Source: JADHLJ01 sp038146985
GTDB lineage: Bacteria > Pseudomonadota > Alphaproteobacteria > Thalassobaculales > Thalassobaculaceae
DNA length: 64,000 bases
Direction of reading: 5' to 3'
Assembly: GCA_038146985.1 (NCBI GenBank)
Contig: JAYQSQ010000012.1
Span: 62,001-126,000, forward strand
The notes beneath the pieces are model-generated. The model did no database searches and was not told the DNA's origin. It worked only from the letters and a program-made list of their open reading frames with translations. Below are positions 1 through 9,240 of this stretch, piece by piece. A program made the translations under genes and the position numbers. Position 1 is the stretch's first letter. Every line of letters begins with the position of its first letter.

Positions 1-2
1 TT

Positions 3-464
3 TCAGGAGGGACGGCGGCGCGCCAGGCCTTTCTGGACATCCAGACACGGGTTGCGGAAAGCAACCCGGACGCCACGATCCTCGGCACCCTGGTCCAGCC
101 GATGGCGCGGCCAGGCCTGGAGATGATCCTCGGGATCAGCAACGGGAGCGGCTTTGGCCCGATGCTGATGGTCGGCTTCGGAGGCACGGCGGTCGAGACC
201 TCCCGCGACGTCGCCTTCGCCCCGGCACCACTGTCGCGCGATGAGGCCCGCGCGCTCCTGGCGAGGCTGCGCGGTGCGGCGTTGCTGAATGGTGCCGCCC
301 ACGACATTGAGGCCCTAACCCGCCTGATGGAAAGACTGTCGGCCTTCGCCCTTTCCGCCGCCGGCCGGATCGCCGAGATCGACCTCAACCCGGTGCTGAT
401 ACACCCGCCGGGCGACGGGCTCTCGATCGTCGATGCCTTGATCATCCAGCATCCGGCGGCATAA
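3..464 (+). CDS. Acyl-CoA synthetase (NDP-forming type), C-terminal fragment
   Basis: The gene enters from the left edge, so only the last 153 residues are visible. They match the C-terminal ATP-grasp half of ADP-forming acetyl/acyl-CoA synthetases: a glycine-rich stretch (GFGPMLMVGFGG) and the closing signature EIDLNPVLIHPPG followed by VDALI. The family makes an acyl-CoA from acid, CoA and a nucleotide triphosphate, or runs in reverse. An enoyl-CoA hydratase gene begins 43 bp downstream on the same strand, which suggests a shared acyl-CoA catabolic transcript. The substrate cannot be read from this fragment. Confidence 0.8.
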   Translation, partial: SGGTAARQAFLDIQTRVAESNPDATILGTLVQPMARPGLEMILGISNGSGFGPMLMVGFGGTAVETSRDVAFAPAPLSRDEARALLARLRGAALLNGAAHDIEALTRLMERLSAFALSAAGRIAEIDLNPVLIHPPGDGLSIVDALIIQHPAA

Positions 465-507
465 ACACTACCAAACGCCTCGAAGACTCAACCTTGAGAC
501 CCGGCAC

Positions 508-1307
508 ATGGCACAGTTCCCCGACTTCACCGATCTTGGTATTTCCGTCGACGGCCATGTGGCCACGATCGAGATCCAGCGCCCACCGCACAATTTCTTC
601 GACTATTCCCTTATTCAGCAGATCGCCACCGCCATGGAGGTCGTTGACTCGGACAGCAACCTTCGCGCCGCGGTGCTCTGCGCCGCCGGCAAGTCGTTCT
701 GCGCCGGCGCCAATTTCCGCTCCGACGGGTCCAGCGACAGCGAGCAGAAGAAAAGCGGCGACAGCAGCCCGGCCAATCATCTCTATGTCGAGGCGGTCCG
801 CCTGTTCTCCACCAAGACCCCGATCATCGGTGCGATCCAGGAGCGGCGATCGGCGGCGGCCTCGGCCTCAGCCTGGTGCCGGACTTCCGGGTTGCCGCGC
901 CGGAAGCGCGCTTCGCCGCGAATTTCACCCGGCTCGGTTTCCATCCCGGCTTCGCGCTGACCTACACCCTGCCGGCGCTTATCGGCCAGCAGCGCGCCAA
1001 TCTGATGTTCTACACCAGCCGCCGCATTAAGGGCGACGAAGCCTATGCCTGGGGTCTCGCCGACATGCTGGTCCCCTTGGAGGAGGTGCGCGGCGCCGCC
1101 CAGGCGCTGGCCGCCGAGATCGCGGAGAACTCCCCCCTCGGCGTGATCGAGACCCGTGCCACCATGCGCAAGGGTCTGGTCGAGCAGGTGCGCAAGGCAA
1201 CCGACCACGAACTCGAGGTCCAGAACAAGCTGCGCCAGACCGAGGATTTCAAGGAAGGCATCCGGGCCACGGCGGAACGCCGCGTCCCCAACTTCCAGGG
1301 TCGGTGA
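508..1307 (+). pseudogene. Enoyl-CoA hydratase/isomerase, broken by a 1-bp frameshift
   Basis: This is a crotonase-fold gene of about 266 codons, split between two frames. The first part (508 to about 840) has the oxyanion-hole segment AAGKSFCAGANF and ends in TPIIGAIQ. The second part resumes one frame over with the expected GGGLGLSLVPDFRVAAPEA and continues normally to a stop at 1307. Restoring one G after position 840 (CAG-GGA-GCG instead of CAG-GAG-CGG) joins them exactly at the conserved Q-G-A-A-I-G-G-G motif. The lesion is either a real 1-bp deletion or a consensus error. Family membership is secure; the substrate is unknown. Confidence 0.8.
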
Positions 1308-1317
1308 CGCGCGGAGT

Positions 1318-2787
1318 TTACTGGATTGGCACCTCGTTGAAGCTGCGCAGCTTGCGCGAATGCAGCTTCTCAAGCGGCAGGCCGCGCAGAAGCTCCATGG
1401 CTCGGAAACCGATATCCAGATGCTGGTCAACCTGGCGGCGATAGAAATCGTCGGCCATGCCGGGCAGCTTCAATTCCCCGTGCAGCGGTTTGTCCGAGAC
1501 GCAGAGCAAGGTGCCGTAGGGGACCCTGAACCGATAGCCGTTGGCGGCGATCACCGCGCTTTCCATGTCCAGGGCAATTGCCCGGGTCTGGGCCAGGGTG
1601 CGGTTCGGTTCGCTCTGCTCGCGCAGCTCCCAGTTCCGGTTGTCGGTGGAGGCGACGGTTCCGGTTCACATCACCTGTTTGATGCCGAGATCGTCGAGCC
1701 CCGTCACTTCGGCCACCGCCCGTTCCAGAGCCTGCTGGACCTCGGCCAGCGCGGGGATCGGCACCCAGACCGGCAGGTCCGCGTCGAGCACATGATCGCC
1801 GCGATGATAGGCATGACCCAGCACATAGTCGCCGAGCCTCTGGGTCTTCCGAAGCCCGGCGCAGTGCCCCAGCATGATCCAGGCGTTCGGACGCAGCACC
1901 GCCACATGGTCGGTGATGGTCTTGGCGTTTGACGGTCCGACGCCGATATCGACGATGGTGATCCCCTGGTGCCTGTCGCGGACCAGATGATAGGCCGGCA
2001 TTTGCGGGCTGCGGGCCGCGCGGGTGCCGGTAACCCGGCCGTCCTTGGTGAGGCGGCGGCCACCGGGCTCCACCAGCGCGACGTAGTCGGTCCCGGGGTC
2101 GCGCACCAGCTTCTCGGCCCGCGCCGCGAAACCGTCGATATAGACCTTGTAGTTGGTGAACAGGACGAAGTTCTGGAAATCGTCTGGCCGGGTGCCGCAA
2201 TAGTGCTGCAACCGCTGGAGCGAGTAGTCCACCCGAGGCGCGGTGAAGAGAGCGAGCGGCTTCGGATCACCGGGTGCGGCCTCGTGCTCGCCGTTCACGA
2301 TCCGGTCGTCCATCATCGCCAACGACGGCATGTCGAAATATCGCCGCAGCCGGGCCATGGCGGCGGCATCGAAACCGTCGCCCACGACCATCCCGTCGGC
2401 AAAGGCGAAGGGCAACGGAATCGGCGTGTCGCTCAACCCGACCTCGACCGGACAGCATTGGTTGCGCATCAGATAGTCGAACTGGGCCCGCAAGTGGTGG
2501 CGATAGAGGGCGATCCTGGTGAAGGTACTCTGATAGATGCCCGGCTCGTCCGCAAAACCGAATCAGGCGGCCGGAATCGGCCCTGGTTCCGCGTCGACAT
2601 CGGCGATAGTCACCCGCACCGCCGGATAGACGGCGCGGACCCTGGTGGCCAACCGGCCTTCGGAATAGGCGGTGAAGCCTTCGACCAGTCGGCCGATTTC
2701 GGCGTTGTAGAGTGCATCGAGCCTTTCAATGGCGCTCTCCGCATCCTCGTGGACGGTCCAGTCTTCGGCGCTGTCCCGCGTGCTCAT
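1318..2787 (-). pseudogene. amn: AMP nucleosidase with two in-frame TGA codons
   Basis: Read through, the frame gives 489 residues, close to E. coli Amn (484), and matches along its length. Landmarks are QNFVLFTNYKVYIDGF, the nucleoside-phosphorylase-like IGVGPSNAKTITDHVAVLRP, RFRVPYGTLLCVSDKPLHGE and the C-terminal HSRKLRSFNE. Amn hydrolyses AMP to adenine and ribose 5-phosphate. The frame is interrupted by TGA at 2563-2565 (just before FGFADEPG) and at 1666-1668, where E. coli has Arg in RTGTV. No frame change is needed, so both are substitutions; the second fits CGA to TGA. The start ATG at 2787 is chosen by N-terminal match. It converges on the hydratase at 508-1307. Confidence 0.8.
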
Positions 2788-2875
2788 TGCCGCTCCCGAT
2801 TCTGTTTCGCCTTTGAAGATTTCACGGATACCGCGCCGCGAAAAGAGGCAAGTCGGGCCGGCCTTTTCATCCGGG

Positions 2876-3658
2876 TCAGGCGGGACTCCATTGCGGCGCC
2901 CGCTTTTCCAGGAACGCCGCGAGCCCTTCCCTGCCGTCGGCACTGCTGAAGATGTTGCACATGGTCTCGACCTGGTTTTCCACGTTGCGGCGATAGTCGA
3001 GATCGTTCGCCCGCATGAAGGACCGCCGTCCAAGGGCCATGATCGTGGGCGACTTTTCGGTGAAAGCGACCGCCATGGCGAAGGCGCGCTCCATCAGTTC
3101 GGCCCGGGGCACCGCGTAATTGATGATCCCGAGCGAGGCTGCCTCACTCGCGGAGATCGGCTTGCCCATGAACAGGAGTTCGAACGCCTTGTGCCGGCTG
3201 ATCTGGCGCGGCAGATGCACATAATGGATCGCCGGGATCACCCCGACATCGATTTCAGGATAGCCGAGGTCGATGTCGTCGGCGGCGAAAATCATGTCGC
3301 TGGTGATCGACAGCGTCATGCCGGCGCCCCGGGCCGGGCCATTCACCACGGCGATGGTCGGCTTGGTCATTTCGTATTGGATGTTCATGGTCTCGATATA
3401 GAACTTGCCGAGAAAGGCGCGCAGATCGGCGACGCTGCCTTCCGCCGCCATGCGCAAATCCATGCCGCCGCAATACATCCCCTCGAGCGCGCTGGTCAGG
3501 ATGACGGCACGCACCCCTTTATCCGCCTCGGCCCGGCGCAGCGCGCCGTGAATGGCATCGATCATGGCCATGTCGATTGCGTTTACCGGGGGCCGGTTCA
3601 GCGAAATCACCGCGACCCTTTCGCGTATCTCGTAGTCCAATCGATGCTGCGACGGCAT
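2876..3658 (-). CDS. Enoyl-CoA hydratase/isomerase family protein
   Basis: An intact 260-residue crotonase. It shows the family pattern: RVAVISLNRPPVNAID near the N-terminus, the oxyanion-hole region SALEGMYCGGMDL, VNGPARGAGMTL, and the C-terminal part with EGLAAFLEKRAP. The start at 3658 is preceded by AGGAGGG at good spacing; an ATG-less extension upstream is less likely. At the position of the usual first catalytic Glu (after GAGM) this protein differs from classical hydratases, so isomerase or another crotonase chemistry is possible. It lies upstream of amn on the same strand, about 90 bp away, with no functional link visible. Confidence 0.85.
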   Translation of the reverse strand: MPSQHRLDYEIRERVAVISLNRPPVNAIDMAMIDAIHGALRRAEADKGVRAVILTSALEGMYCGGMDLRMAAEGSVADLRAFLGKFYIETMNIQYEMTKPTIAVVNGPARGAGMTLSITSDMIFAADDIDLGYPEIDVGVIPAIHYVHLPRQISRHKAFELLFMGKPISASEAASLGIINYAVPRAELMERAFAMAVAFTEKSPTIMALGRRSFMRANDLDYRRNVENQVETMCNIFSSADGREGLAAFLEKRAPQWSPA

Positions 3659-3837
3659 GCCGGGCCCTCCTGAGCGTTTAACCAATGATCAATCGATTAT
3701 CGCCCAGGCCGCCGGGGCAAGGCGAGACATCGAGCGCGATGCCCCCGGATACGATCACGCCAGGATGGCGTCCCGTCTCGCGCCAGGTATGATCGGCGCT
3801 GGACGGATCCAGATGACACAACGAGGGGAAGCCGGAC

Positions 3838-5085
3838 ATGGCGATCGCGAGCAATCTCAGGATAAACGGCGAGCGGCTGTGGGACTCGCTGATGGAGATG
3901 GCCAAGATCGGTCCCGGTATTGCGGGCGGCAACAACCGCCAGGCGCTGACGGACGAGGACGCCGCCGGCCGGGTCTTGTTCCAGGGATGGTGCGAGGGCG
4001 CCGGTCTTTCCATGGGGCTGGACCGAATGGGCACCATGTTCGCCCGCCGCGAGGGCACCGACCCGTCCCTGCCGCCGGTCTATGTCGGCAGCCATCTCGA
4101 CACCCAGCCGACCGGCGGTAAATACGACGGCGTGCTCGGCGTGCTGGCGGGTCTGGAGGTCATCCGCACCCTGAACGATACCGGCATCAAGACCAGGCAC
4201 CCGATCGTGGTGGTCAATTTCACCAACGAGGAAGGCGCCCGCTTCGCCCCGCCGATGGTCGCCTCGGGCGTATTCGCCGGTGTGCATACGCTCGACTGGG
4301 CCTATGCGCGGACCGACGCCGAGGGCAAGACCCTGGGCGACGAGTTGAAGCGGATCGGCTGGGCCGGCGATGAAGAGGTCGGCGCCCGCCCGATGCGCGC
4401 CTTTTTCGAGCTGCATATCGAGCAGGGTCCGATCCTGGAGGCCGAAGAGAAGGATATCGGCGTGGTCACCCACGGCCAGGGACTAAACTGGCTGCAGATC
4501 ACGCTGACCGGACGCGAGAGCCATACCGGCTCAACCCCGATGCCCATGCGCGTCAATGCCGGGCTCGGCATGGCGAGGATCACCCAATTGGTGGACGAGA
4601 TCGCCTGGAATCATGCGCCCCTCGCCGTCGGGGCCGTCGGGCACTGTGATGTTTATCCCAACTCCCGCAACATCATTCCCGGCAAGGCGGTCTTCACCGT
4701 CGATTTCAGGCATCCAGACAAGACAGTGATCGACGCCATGGAGGCCGAACTGCGCGACGGCGCCCAGGCCATCGCCGAGGCGATCGGCCTTGGCCTCGAC
4801 ATCGAGCAGGTCGGCGGTTTCGATCCGGTTGCCTTCGATCCAGGATGTGTCGCCGCCGTGAGGGCCGCCGCCGAAAGGCTCGGCTACTCTCACCGGGATC
4901 TGGTTTCCGGCGCCGGTCATGATGCCTGCTGGATCAGCCGCGTCGCCCCGACGGCCATGGTCATGTGTCCCTGTGTCGGCGGTCTTTCCCACAACGAGGC
5001 CGAGGAGATTTCCCCCGAATGGGCCCGCGCCGGCGCCGAAGTCCTGATGCATGCCGTGCTCGAAACAGCCGAGGTCGTAGGCTAA
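3838..5085 (+). CDS. M20-family Zn-dependent hydrolase (N-carbamoyl-L-amino acid hydrolase / ureidopropionase type)
   Basis: A protein of 415 residues with the dimetal motifs of the allantoate amidohydrolase/L-carbamoylase group: VGSHLDTQPTGGKYDG (His and bridging Asp), VNFTNEEGARFAPP (Glu pair) and HIEQGPILE. The ending GAGHDACWISRVAPTAMV carries the last His. The family removes the carbamoyl group from N-carbamoyl amino acids, beta-ureidopropionate or allantoate with release of CO2 and NH3. AGGGGAA lies upstream of the ATG. A hydantoinase pair is encoded 45 kb away in the same window (48415-52066) and could feed such an enzyme, but they are not in one operon. Exact substrate is undecided. 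Confidence 0.85.
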   Translation: MAIASNLRINGERLWDSLMEMAKIGPGIAGGNNRQALTDEDAAGRVLFQGWCEGAGLSMGLDRMGTMFARREGTDPSLPPVYVGSHLDTQPTGGKYDGVLGVLAGLEVIRTLNDTGIKTRHPIVVVNFTNEEGARFAPPMVASGVFAGVHTLDWAYARTDAEGKTLGDELKRIGWAGDEEVGARPMRAFFELHIEQGPILEAEEKDIGVVTHGQGLNWLQITLTGRESHTGSTPMPMRVNAGLGMARITQLVDEIAWNHAPLAVGAVGHCDVYPNSRNIIPGKAVFTVDFRHPDKTVIDAMEAELRDGAQAIAEAIGLGLDIEQVGGFDPVAFDPGCVAAVRAAAERLGYSHRDLVSGAGHDACWISRVAPTAMVMCPCVGGLSHNEAEEISPEWARAGAEVLMHAVLETAEVVG

Positions 5086-5189
5086 TGCCCCGGGAACGCC
5101 ATTCGGTTCGCCCTCCCTTTCCTTGGCCGTGGACTCCGGGACCGAATCCCCTTATCTGAATGCGGATCGCACACATTCGGGAGGGACAC

Positions 5190-6122
5190 GTGGCGGAGCA
5201 ATCCAGCGCGAGGCATTTTGGCGACCAGTTGATCACCCGCGTCCGCGCGCTCGGCCATCCGCTCTGTGTCGGGCTCGATCCCTATCTCGACAAGATTCCC
5301 CCGGTTTTCCGCGACGGCCCGATGACCCCGGAAGACGAGCGCACGGCGCCCGCCGTCGGCGCTTTCCTGACCGCCGTGTTGGATCGGCTGGAAGAACGGG
5401 TCGCGATCGTCAAGCCGCAATCCGCGTTTTTCGAACGCATGGGCTGGCGCGGGATCCAGATGCTGGACCAAATCGTGCGCCACGCCCGCGATCGTGGCCT
5501 GCTGGTGCTGATGGATGCCAAGCGCGGCGATATCGGCTCCACCGCCACCGCCTATGCCGAAGCCTACCTTTCCGACGACGCGCCGCTTCGGGCCGAGGCG
5601 ATGACCCTCAGCCCCTTCCTCGGCCGCGACACGCTTGAGCCCTATCTTGAGGTCGCGCGCGCCAACGGCGCCGGTGTGTTCGTTCTCGTCAAGACCAGCA
5701 ATCCGGGCTCGGGCGACTACCAGGACCTGCATATCGGAAACCAGTCGCTGTCCGAACGCATCGCCGCGTCCCTGGGCGCCCTGGCGGCGGATCTCGCCGG
5801 ACCGGAGACCGGCTGGTCCTCTCTCGGTATCGTGGTCGGCGCGACCTATCCGAAACAGGGCGAGCAGATCCGAGAGATCCTGCCGAACGTGCCGTTTCTG
5901 ATCCCCGGCTACGGCGCCCAGGGCGGCGGCGCCGACGACGCGATCAAGAGCTTCGTCGCCGGCCCCAACGGCCCGGAAGGCGGCATCGTCAGCTCCTCGC
6001 GCGGCGTGCTGTTCCCCCCGACCGGCGAGACCGACGACGCGGGAACCTGGGAGAACGCGTTCGACGCCGCCCTGAATCAGGCGACGGATGGATTGCGCGA
6101 CGCCCTGGCGCGGCGCGGCTGA
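5190..6122 (+). CDS. pyrF: Orotidine 5'-phosphate decarboxylase, type 2
   Basis: A protein of 310 residues starting at GTG with GGGAGGG four bases upstream; the in-frame ATG at 5160 lacks such a site. The sequence has LCVGLDPYLDKIP near the start, the catalytic DAKRGDIGSTATAY at about residues 109-122, and the phosphate-binding end VSSSRGVLF. The length of about 310 and these motifs are typical of the long type 2 PyrF rather than the 230-residue type 1. It decarboxylates OMP to UMP in pyrimidine synthesis. It follows the carbamoylase by about 100 bp and precedes an enolase-superfamily gene by 45 bp. Confidence 0.92.
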   Translation: MAEQSSARHFGDQLITRVRALGHPLCVGLDPYLDKIPPVFRDGPMTPEDERTAPAVGAFLTAVLDRLEERVAIVKPQSAFFERMGWRGIQMLDQIVRHARDRGLLVLMDAKRGDIGSTATAYAEAYLSDDAPLRAEAMTLSPFLGRDTLEPYLEVARANGAGVFVLVKTSNPGSGDYQDLHIGNQSLSERIAASLGALAADLAGPETGWSSLGIVVGATYPKQGEQIREILPNVPFLIPGYGAQGGGADDAIKSFVAGPNGPEGGIVSSSRGVLFPPTGETDDAGTWENAFDAALNQATDGLRDALARRG

Positions 6123-6167
6123 TCGCGGCACTCTAGGCGCTCGATTTCCCAGCGCCGCGAGAGCCGT

Positions 6168-7361
6168 ATGAAGATCACCGCCATCGAGACCATCCGTATC
6201 GCCGAGTTCCCCAATCTGCTCTGGGTGCATATCCATACCGACGAGGGACAGATCGGGCTCGGCGAGACCTTCTACGGGCCGAGCGCGGCGGAAGCCCACA
6301 TTCATGAGATCATCGCGCCGCAGCTGATCGGCCAGAACCCACTACTGATCAACCGCCATCATCCCAAGCTCATCGGCTATGTCGGCTTCAGCGGCGCCGG
6401 GGCTGAACAGCGCGGCCGCTCAGCCGTCGATATCGCGCTCTGGGACGTCTGGGGCCAAGCGTCCGGACAGCCGATCCATCAGCTTCTCGGCGGCGCGGTG
6501 CGCGACGACATCCGGGTCTACAACACCTGCGCCGGTTACAAATACGTGCGCGAGACGGCGGGCCAGACCACCGAGAATTACGGTCTTGATCGTTCCGAGG
6601 GACCGTATGAGGACCTGGACGCCTTCCTGAACAGTGCCGACGAGCTTGCCCATTCCCTGCTGGAGATGGGGATCGACGGCATGAAGATCTGGCCCTTCGA
6701 TCACGCGGCCGAGCGTTCGGGGGGCCAGTACATCTCCGCCGCCGATCTCGACAAGGCCTTGGAGCCATTTGCCAAGATCCGCAAGGCCGTCGGCGACAAG
6801 ATGGACGTGATGGCCGAACTGCATTCGTTCTGGGACCGGCCGAACGCCGTCCGGATCGCCCGCGCGCTGGAGCAATACAAGCCGTTCTGGGTCGAGGATC
6901 CGGTGTTCATGGATCACCTCTCCTCGCTCGGCGAGGTGGCGCGCTCGACCACCTGTCCCATCGCGGTCGGCGAAACCCGCGGCGGGGCGGCCGATTTCCG
7001 CTATCTGCTTGAGCTTGGAAGCCTCAGCCAGCTGATCATGGATGTCGCCTGGTGCGGCGGCATCACCGAGGCGCGCAAAATCGCCCATATGGCCGAGCCC
7101 TGGCACGTCCCCGTCGCGTTTCACGACTGCACCGGCCCGGTGACCTTGACCGCCTCGACCCATCTCGCGCTCGCCAGCCGCAATTGCCATATCCAGGAGA
7201 TGGTGCGGGCCTTCTATTACGGCTGGTATTCGGAACTGATGACCGCCCTGCCCCCGGTCGAGAACGGCCGCATCCGCACCCCCGACGGCCCCGGCCTCGG
7301 CACAAGGCTTCAGCCGGATGTGTTGAAACGGGCGGATTGCCGGATCCGGCGGAGTGATTGA
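6168..7361 (+). CDS. Mandelate racemase/muconate lactonizing enzyme family protein
   Basis: A 397-residue enolase-superfamily protein. The N-terminal capping domain begins MKITAIETIRIAEFPN and includes AVDIALWDVWGQASGQPIHQLLGG. The barrel holds the metal-ligand series as Glu/Asp in DVMAELHSFWDRP, WVEDPVFMDH and AVGETRGGAADF, and a His in VAFHDCTGPVTL, the usual place for the catalytic His. These enzymes abstract the proton next to a carboxylate and then dehydrate, epimerise or lactonise acid sugars. The dehydratase-like layout suggests an acid-sugar dehydratase, but substrate cannot be assigned. The ribosome site is weak (GAGAG). Confidence 0.85.
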   Translation: MKITAIETIRIAEFPNLLWVHIHTDEGQIGLGETFYGPSAAEAHIHEIIAPQLIGQNPLLINRHHPKLIGYVGFSGAGAEQRGRSAVDIALWDVWGQASGQPIHQLLGGAVRDDIRVYNTCAGYKYVRETAGQTTENYGLDRSEGPYEDLDAFLNSADELAHSLLEMGIDGMKIWPFDHAAERSGGQYISAADLDKALEPFAKIRKAVGDKMDVMAELHSFWDRPNAVRIARALEQYKPFWVEDPVFMDHLSSLGEVARSTTCPIAVGETRGGAADFRYLLELGSLSQLIMDVAWCGGITEARKIAHMAEPWHVPVAFHDCTGPVTLTASTHLALASRNCHIQEMVRAFYYGWYSELMTALPPVENGRIRTPDGPGLGTRLQPDVLKRADCRIRRSD

Positions 7362-7734
7362 GTTTCAATGCGAACCGAAATCGAAAGGTACCCACTGTTC
7401 AACATTTCACGTCGCCCTCGCGAATGCGGGGGCCTCGGCTGAACTGGTCGATAAGCAAGCGGTTTTCAGGCATTTCGAGGTCCCCGCTTTCGCGAGGACA
7501 ACGGAAGAATGAAGCGTCGAGCGGCCCGGAAGCTTTCCCGGACACCAATGCGCCAGCGCGGGGATGACAAACAGGTGTGGACTATAGACCCACAGGATAT
7601 TCACTCGTATTGCACGTAAACGCATGAGGGTGACGTTCCAATTTGAAACCCAGCCCATTCCATAATTTTGTTGACGCCGCGCCAGCTTGGCCTCCGTATG
7701 ACATCTCTTTCAGCTTTCCCCAAGAGCCCATGCA
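7362..7734 (+). repeat. Intergenic region with REP-like doublet element
   Basis: There is no credible gene in this 373-bp gap. At 7410-7504 lies an inverted pair: a left arm with GCCCTCGC-GAAT-GCGGGGGC and a right arm with GTCCCCGC-TTTC-GCGAGGAC, each able to fold as a short stem with a tetraloop and each ending in a CGTCG- or CAACGG-type flank. A further half-copy-like piece (GCGCCAGCGCGGGGATGAC) is near 7550. The short reading frames here are by-products of the repeat. The promoter of the downstream transporter should lie in the AT-richer part near 7590-7680, but no clear box was found. Confidence 0.6.
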
Positions 7735-8643
7735 ATGTTCGAGTTATGGATCCCCATCACCATCGGGGCGGCGTTTTCGCAGAACGTGCGTTCGGCGCTG
7801 CAGAAGCATCTGAAATCGAAGCTCAGCACCGCCGGCGCCACCTCGGCACGATTTGTCTATGCCGTGCCCTTCGCGATTCTCTACGCGCTTTTCCTGCACA
7901 AGGGCATGGGCTTCACGCTGCCGCAGCCGAATTGGTGGTTTGTCTTCTACGGCGTGATCGGCGGCGTTACCCAGATCATCGCCACCGCGCTTCTGGTCTA
8001 TCTGTTCTCGTTCCGTAATTTCGCGGTTGGAACCACCTATTCCAAGACCGAGACGGTGCAGGCGGCGATCTTCGGGCTGGTGATCCTGGGCGACACGCTG
8101 ACCACCGGCGCCGTGGTCGGGATCATGGTCAGCCTGGTCGGCGTGATGGCGATCTCCCAGGCCCGCCAAGAAAGCGGCATGCGGGGGCTGCTCACCTCGT
8201 TTACCCAGAAGACGGCCTTGATCGGCATCGCCTCGGGCGCCGCCTTCGGGATCTCCGCCGTCGCCTACCGGGCCTCGTCCCTGTCGCTCGGCGGCGAGGG
8301 CTTTCTGATGCAGGCCGCCTTCACGCTTGCCTGCGTCACCGCGCTCCAGGCAGTGATGATGGGCGTTTATCTGCGCCTACGGGAGCCCGGCGAGATCACA
8401 AAGGTCGCCAATAACTGGAAGACCGCCGGTCTGGTGGGCCTCAGCGGCATGGTCGGCTCGGCCTGCTGGTTCACCGCGATGACCATCCAGAACGTCGCTT
8501 ATGTCCGGGCGCTGGGTCAGATCGAACTGGTCTTCACCTTCGCGGCCTCCTACTTCATCTTCAAGGAGAAGACCAACCGGATGGAGTTCCTGGGTATCCT
8601 CGCCATCATCGCCGGGATCGTGGTGCTGTTGCTGTGGCGATAG
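7735..8643 (+). CDS. EamA/DMT family transporter
   Basis: A 302-residue, strongly hydrophobic protein with about ten predicted membrane segments arranged as two halves, the EamA-type pattern. The first half includes GAAFSQNVRSALQKHL and the second half WFTAMTIQNVAYVRALGQIE, followed by FTFAASYFIFKEK and a last helix IIAGIVVLLLW. Members of the drug/metabolite superfamily export or import small metabolites across the inner membrane. It stands after a repeat-containing gap and 51 bp before the glutathione peroxidase. Substrate unknown. Confidence 0.85.
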   Translation: MFELWIPITIGAAFSQNVRSALQKHLKSKLSTAGATSARFVYAVPFAILYALFLHKGMGFTLPQPNWWFVFYGVIGGVTQIIATALLVYLFSFRNFAVGTTYSKTETVQAAIFGLVILGDTLTTGAVVGIMVSLVGVMAISQARQESGMRGLLTSFTQKTALIGIASGAAFGISAVAYRASSLSLGGEGFLMQAAFTLACVTALQAVMMGVYLRLREPGEITKVANNWKTAGLVGLSGMVGSACWFTAMTIQNVAYVRALGQIELVFTFAASYFIFKEKTNRMEFLGILAIIAGIVVLLLWR

Positions 8644-8694
8644 GGGTGATCCGGGCGGCTTTTCTCGCGTAGAATGGCTAATGGAGGACCGTCC

Positions 8695-9240
8695 ATGCGA
8701 AATCTCCTCTCCACCATCCTCATTGCCATCGGCCTGATCATCGCCGGAGCAACACAAGCCGGGAGTGTACCCGTGTTCAATTTCACCTCGATCGACGGCC
8801 AGCCGCTGTCGCTTTCCGACTATCGCGGCAAGGCGGTGCTGGTGGTCAACACGGCCTCGCGCTGTGGGTTCACGCCGCAATATGCCGGGCTGCAGAGCCT
8901 GTGGGAGAAGTATCGGGAGCGAGGGCTGGTGGTGCTCGGCGTTCCGTCGAACGATTTCGGCGGCCAGGAGCCGGGCTCGGAGAAGGAGATCAAGAGCTTC
9001 TGCGAGGTGAATTTCGATATCGATTTCCCGATGACCTCCAAGGAGGTGGTCAGCGGCGACGGCGCGCATCCGTTCTACAAATGGGCGGGCGAACAGCTTG
9101 GCGCGATGTCGAGGCCGCGCTGGAACTTCCACAAGATCCTGATCGACAAGGACGGCAAGGCGGTTGACTGGTTCGCACCGACGACGGCGCCGGATGCCGA
9201 AAAGCTGATCACCGCGATCGAGGCGGTTTTGCCGGGGTAA
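8695..9240 (+). CDS. Glutathione peroxidase family protein, exported
   Basis: A 181-residue protein with a cleavable signal peptide (hydrophobic LLSTILIAIGLIIAGATQAG), so it probably acts in the periplasm. The thioredoxin-like peroxidase core has NTASRCGFTPQY with the peroxidatic Cys, then GVPSNDFGGQEPGS with Gln, and RPRWNFHKILID with the Trp-Asn pair: the catalytic tetrad is complete, with Cys in place of selenocysteine. It reduces hydroperoxides using glutathione or thioredoxin. The start at 8695 is preceded by GGAGG; the in-frame ATG at 8674 would spoil the signal peptide. Confidence 0.9.
   Translation: MRNLLSTILIAIGLIIAGATQAGSVPVFNFTSIDGQPLSLSDYRGKAVLVVNTASRCGFTPQYAGLQSLWEKYRERGLVVLGVPSNDFGGQEPGSEKEIKSFCEVNFDIDFPMTSKEVVSGDGAHPFYKWAGEQLGAMSRPRWNFHKILIDKDGKAVDWFAPTTAPDAEKLITAIEAVLPG

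Noticed and set aside
838..845. Programmed frameshift in the enoyl-CoA hydratase
   Set aside because: No slippery heptamer or downstream structure in evidence; a one-base loss explains it.
1666..2565. TGA recoded as an amino acid in amn
   Set aside because: Many intact genes in the window end in TGA and no selenocysteine element was seen.
5082..6305. A long minus-strand frame opposite pyrF
   Set aside because: Antisense shadow of a GC-rich gene; pyrF on the plus strand has full motif support.
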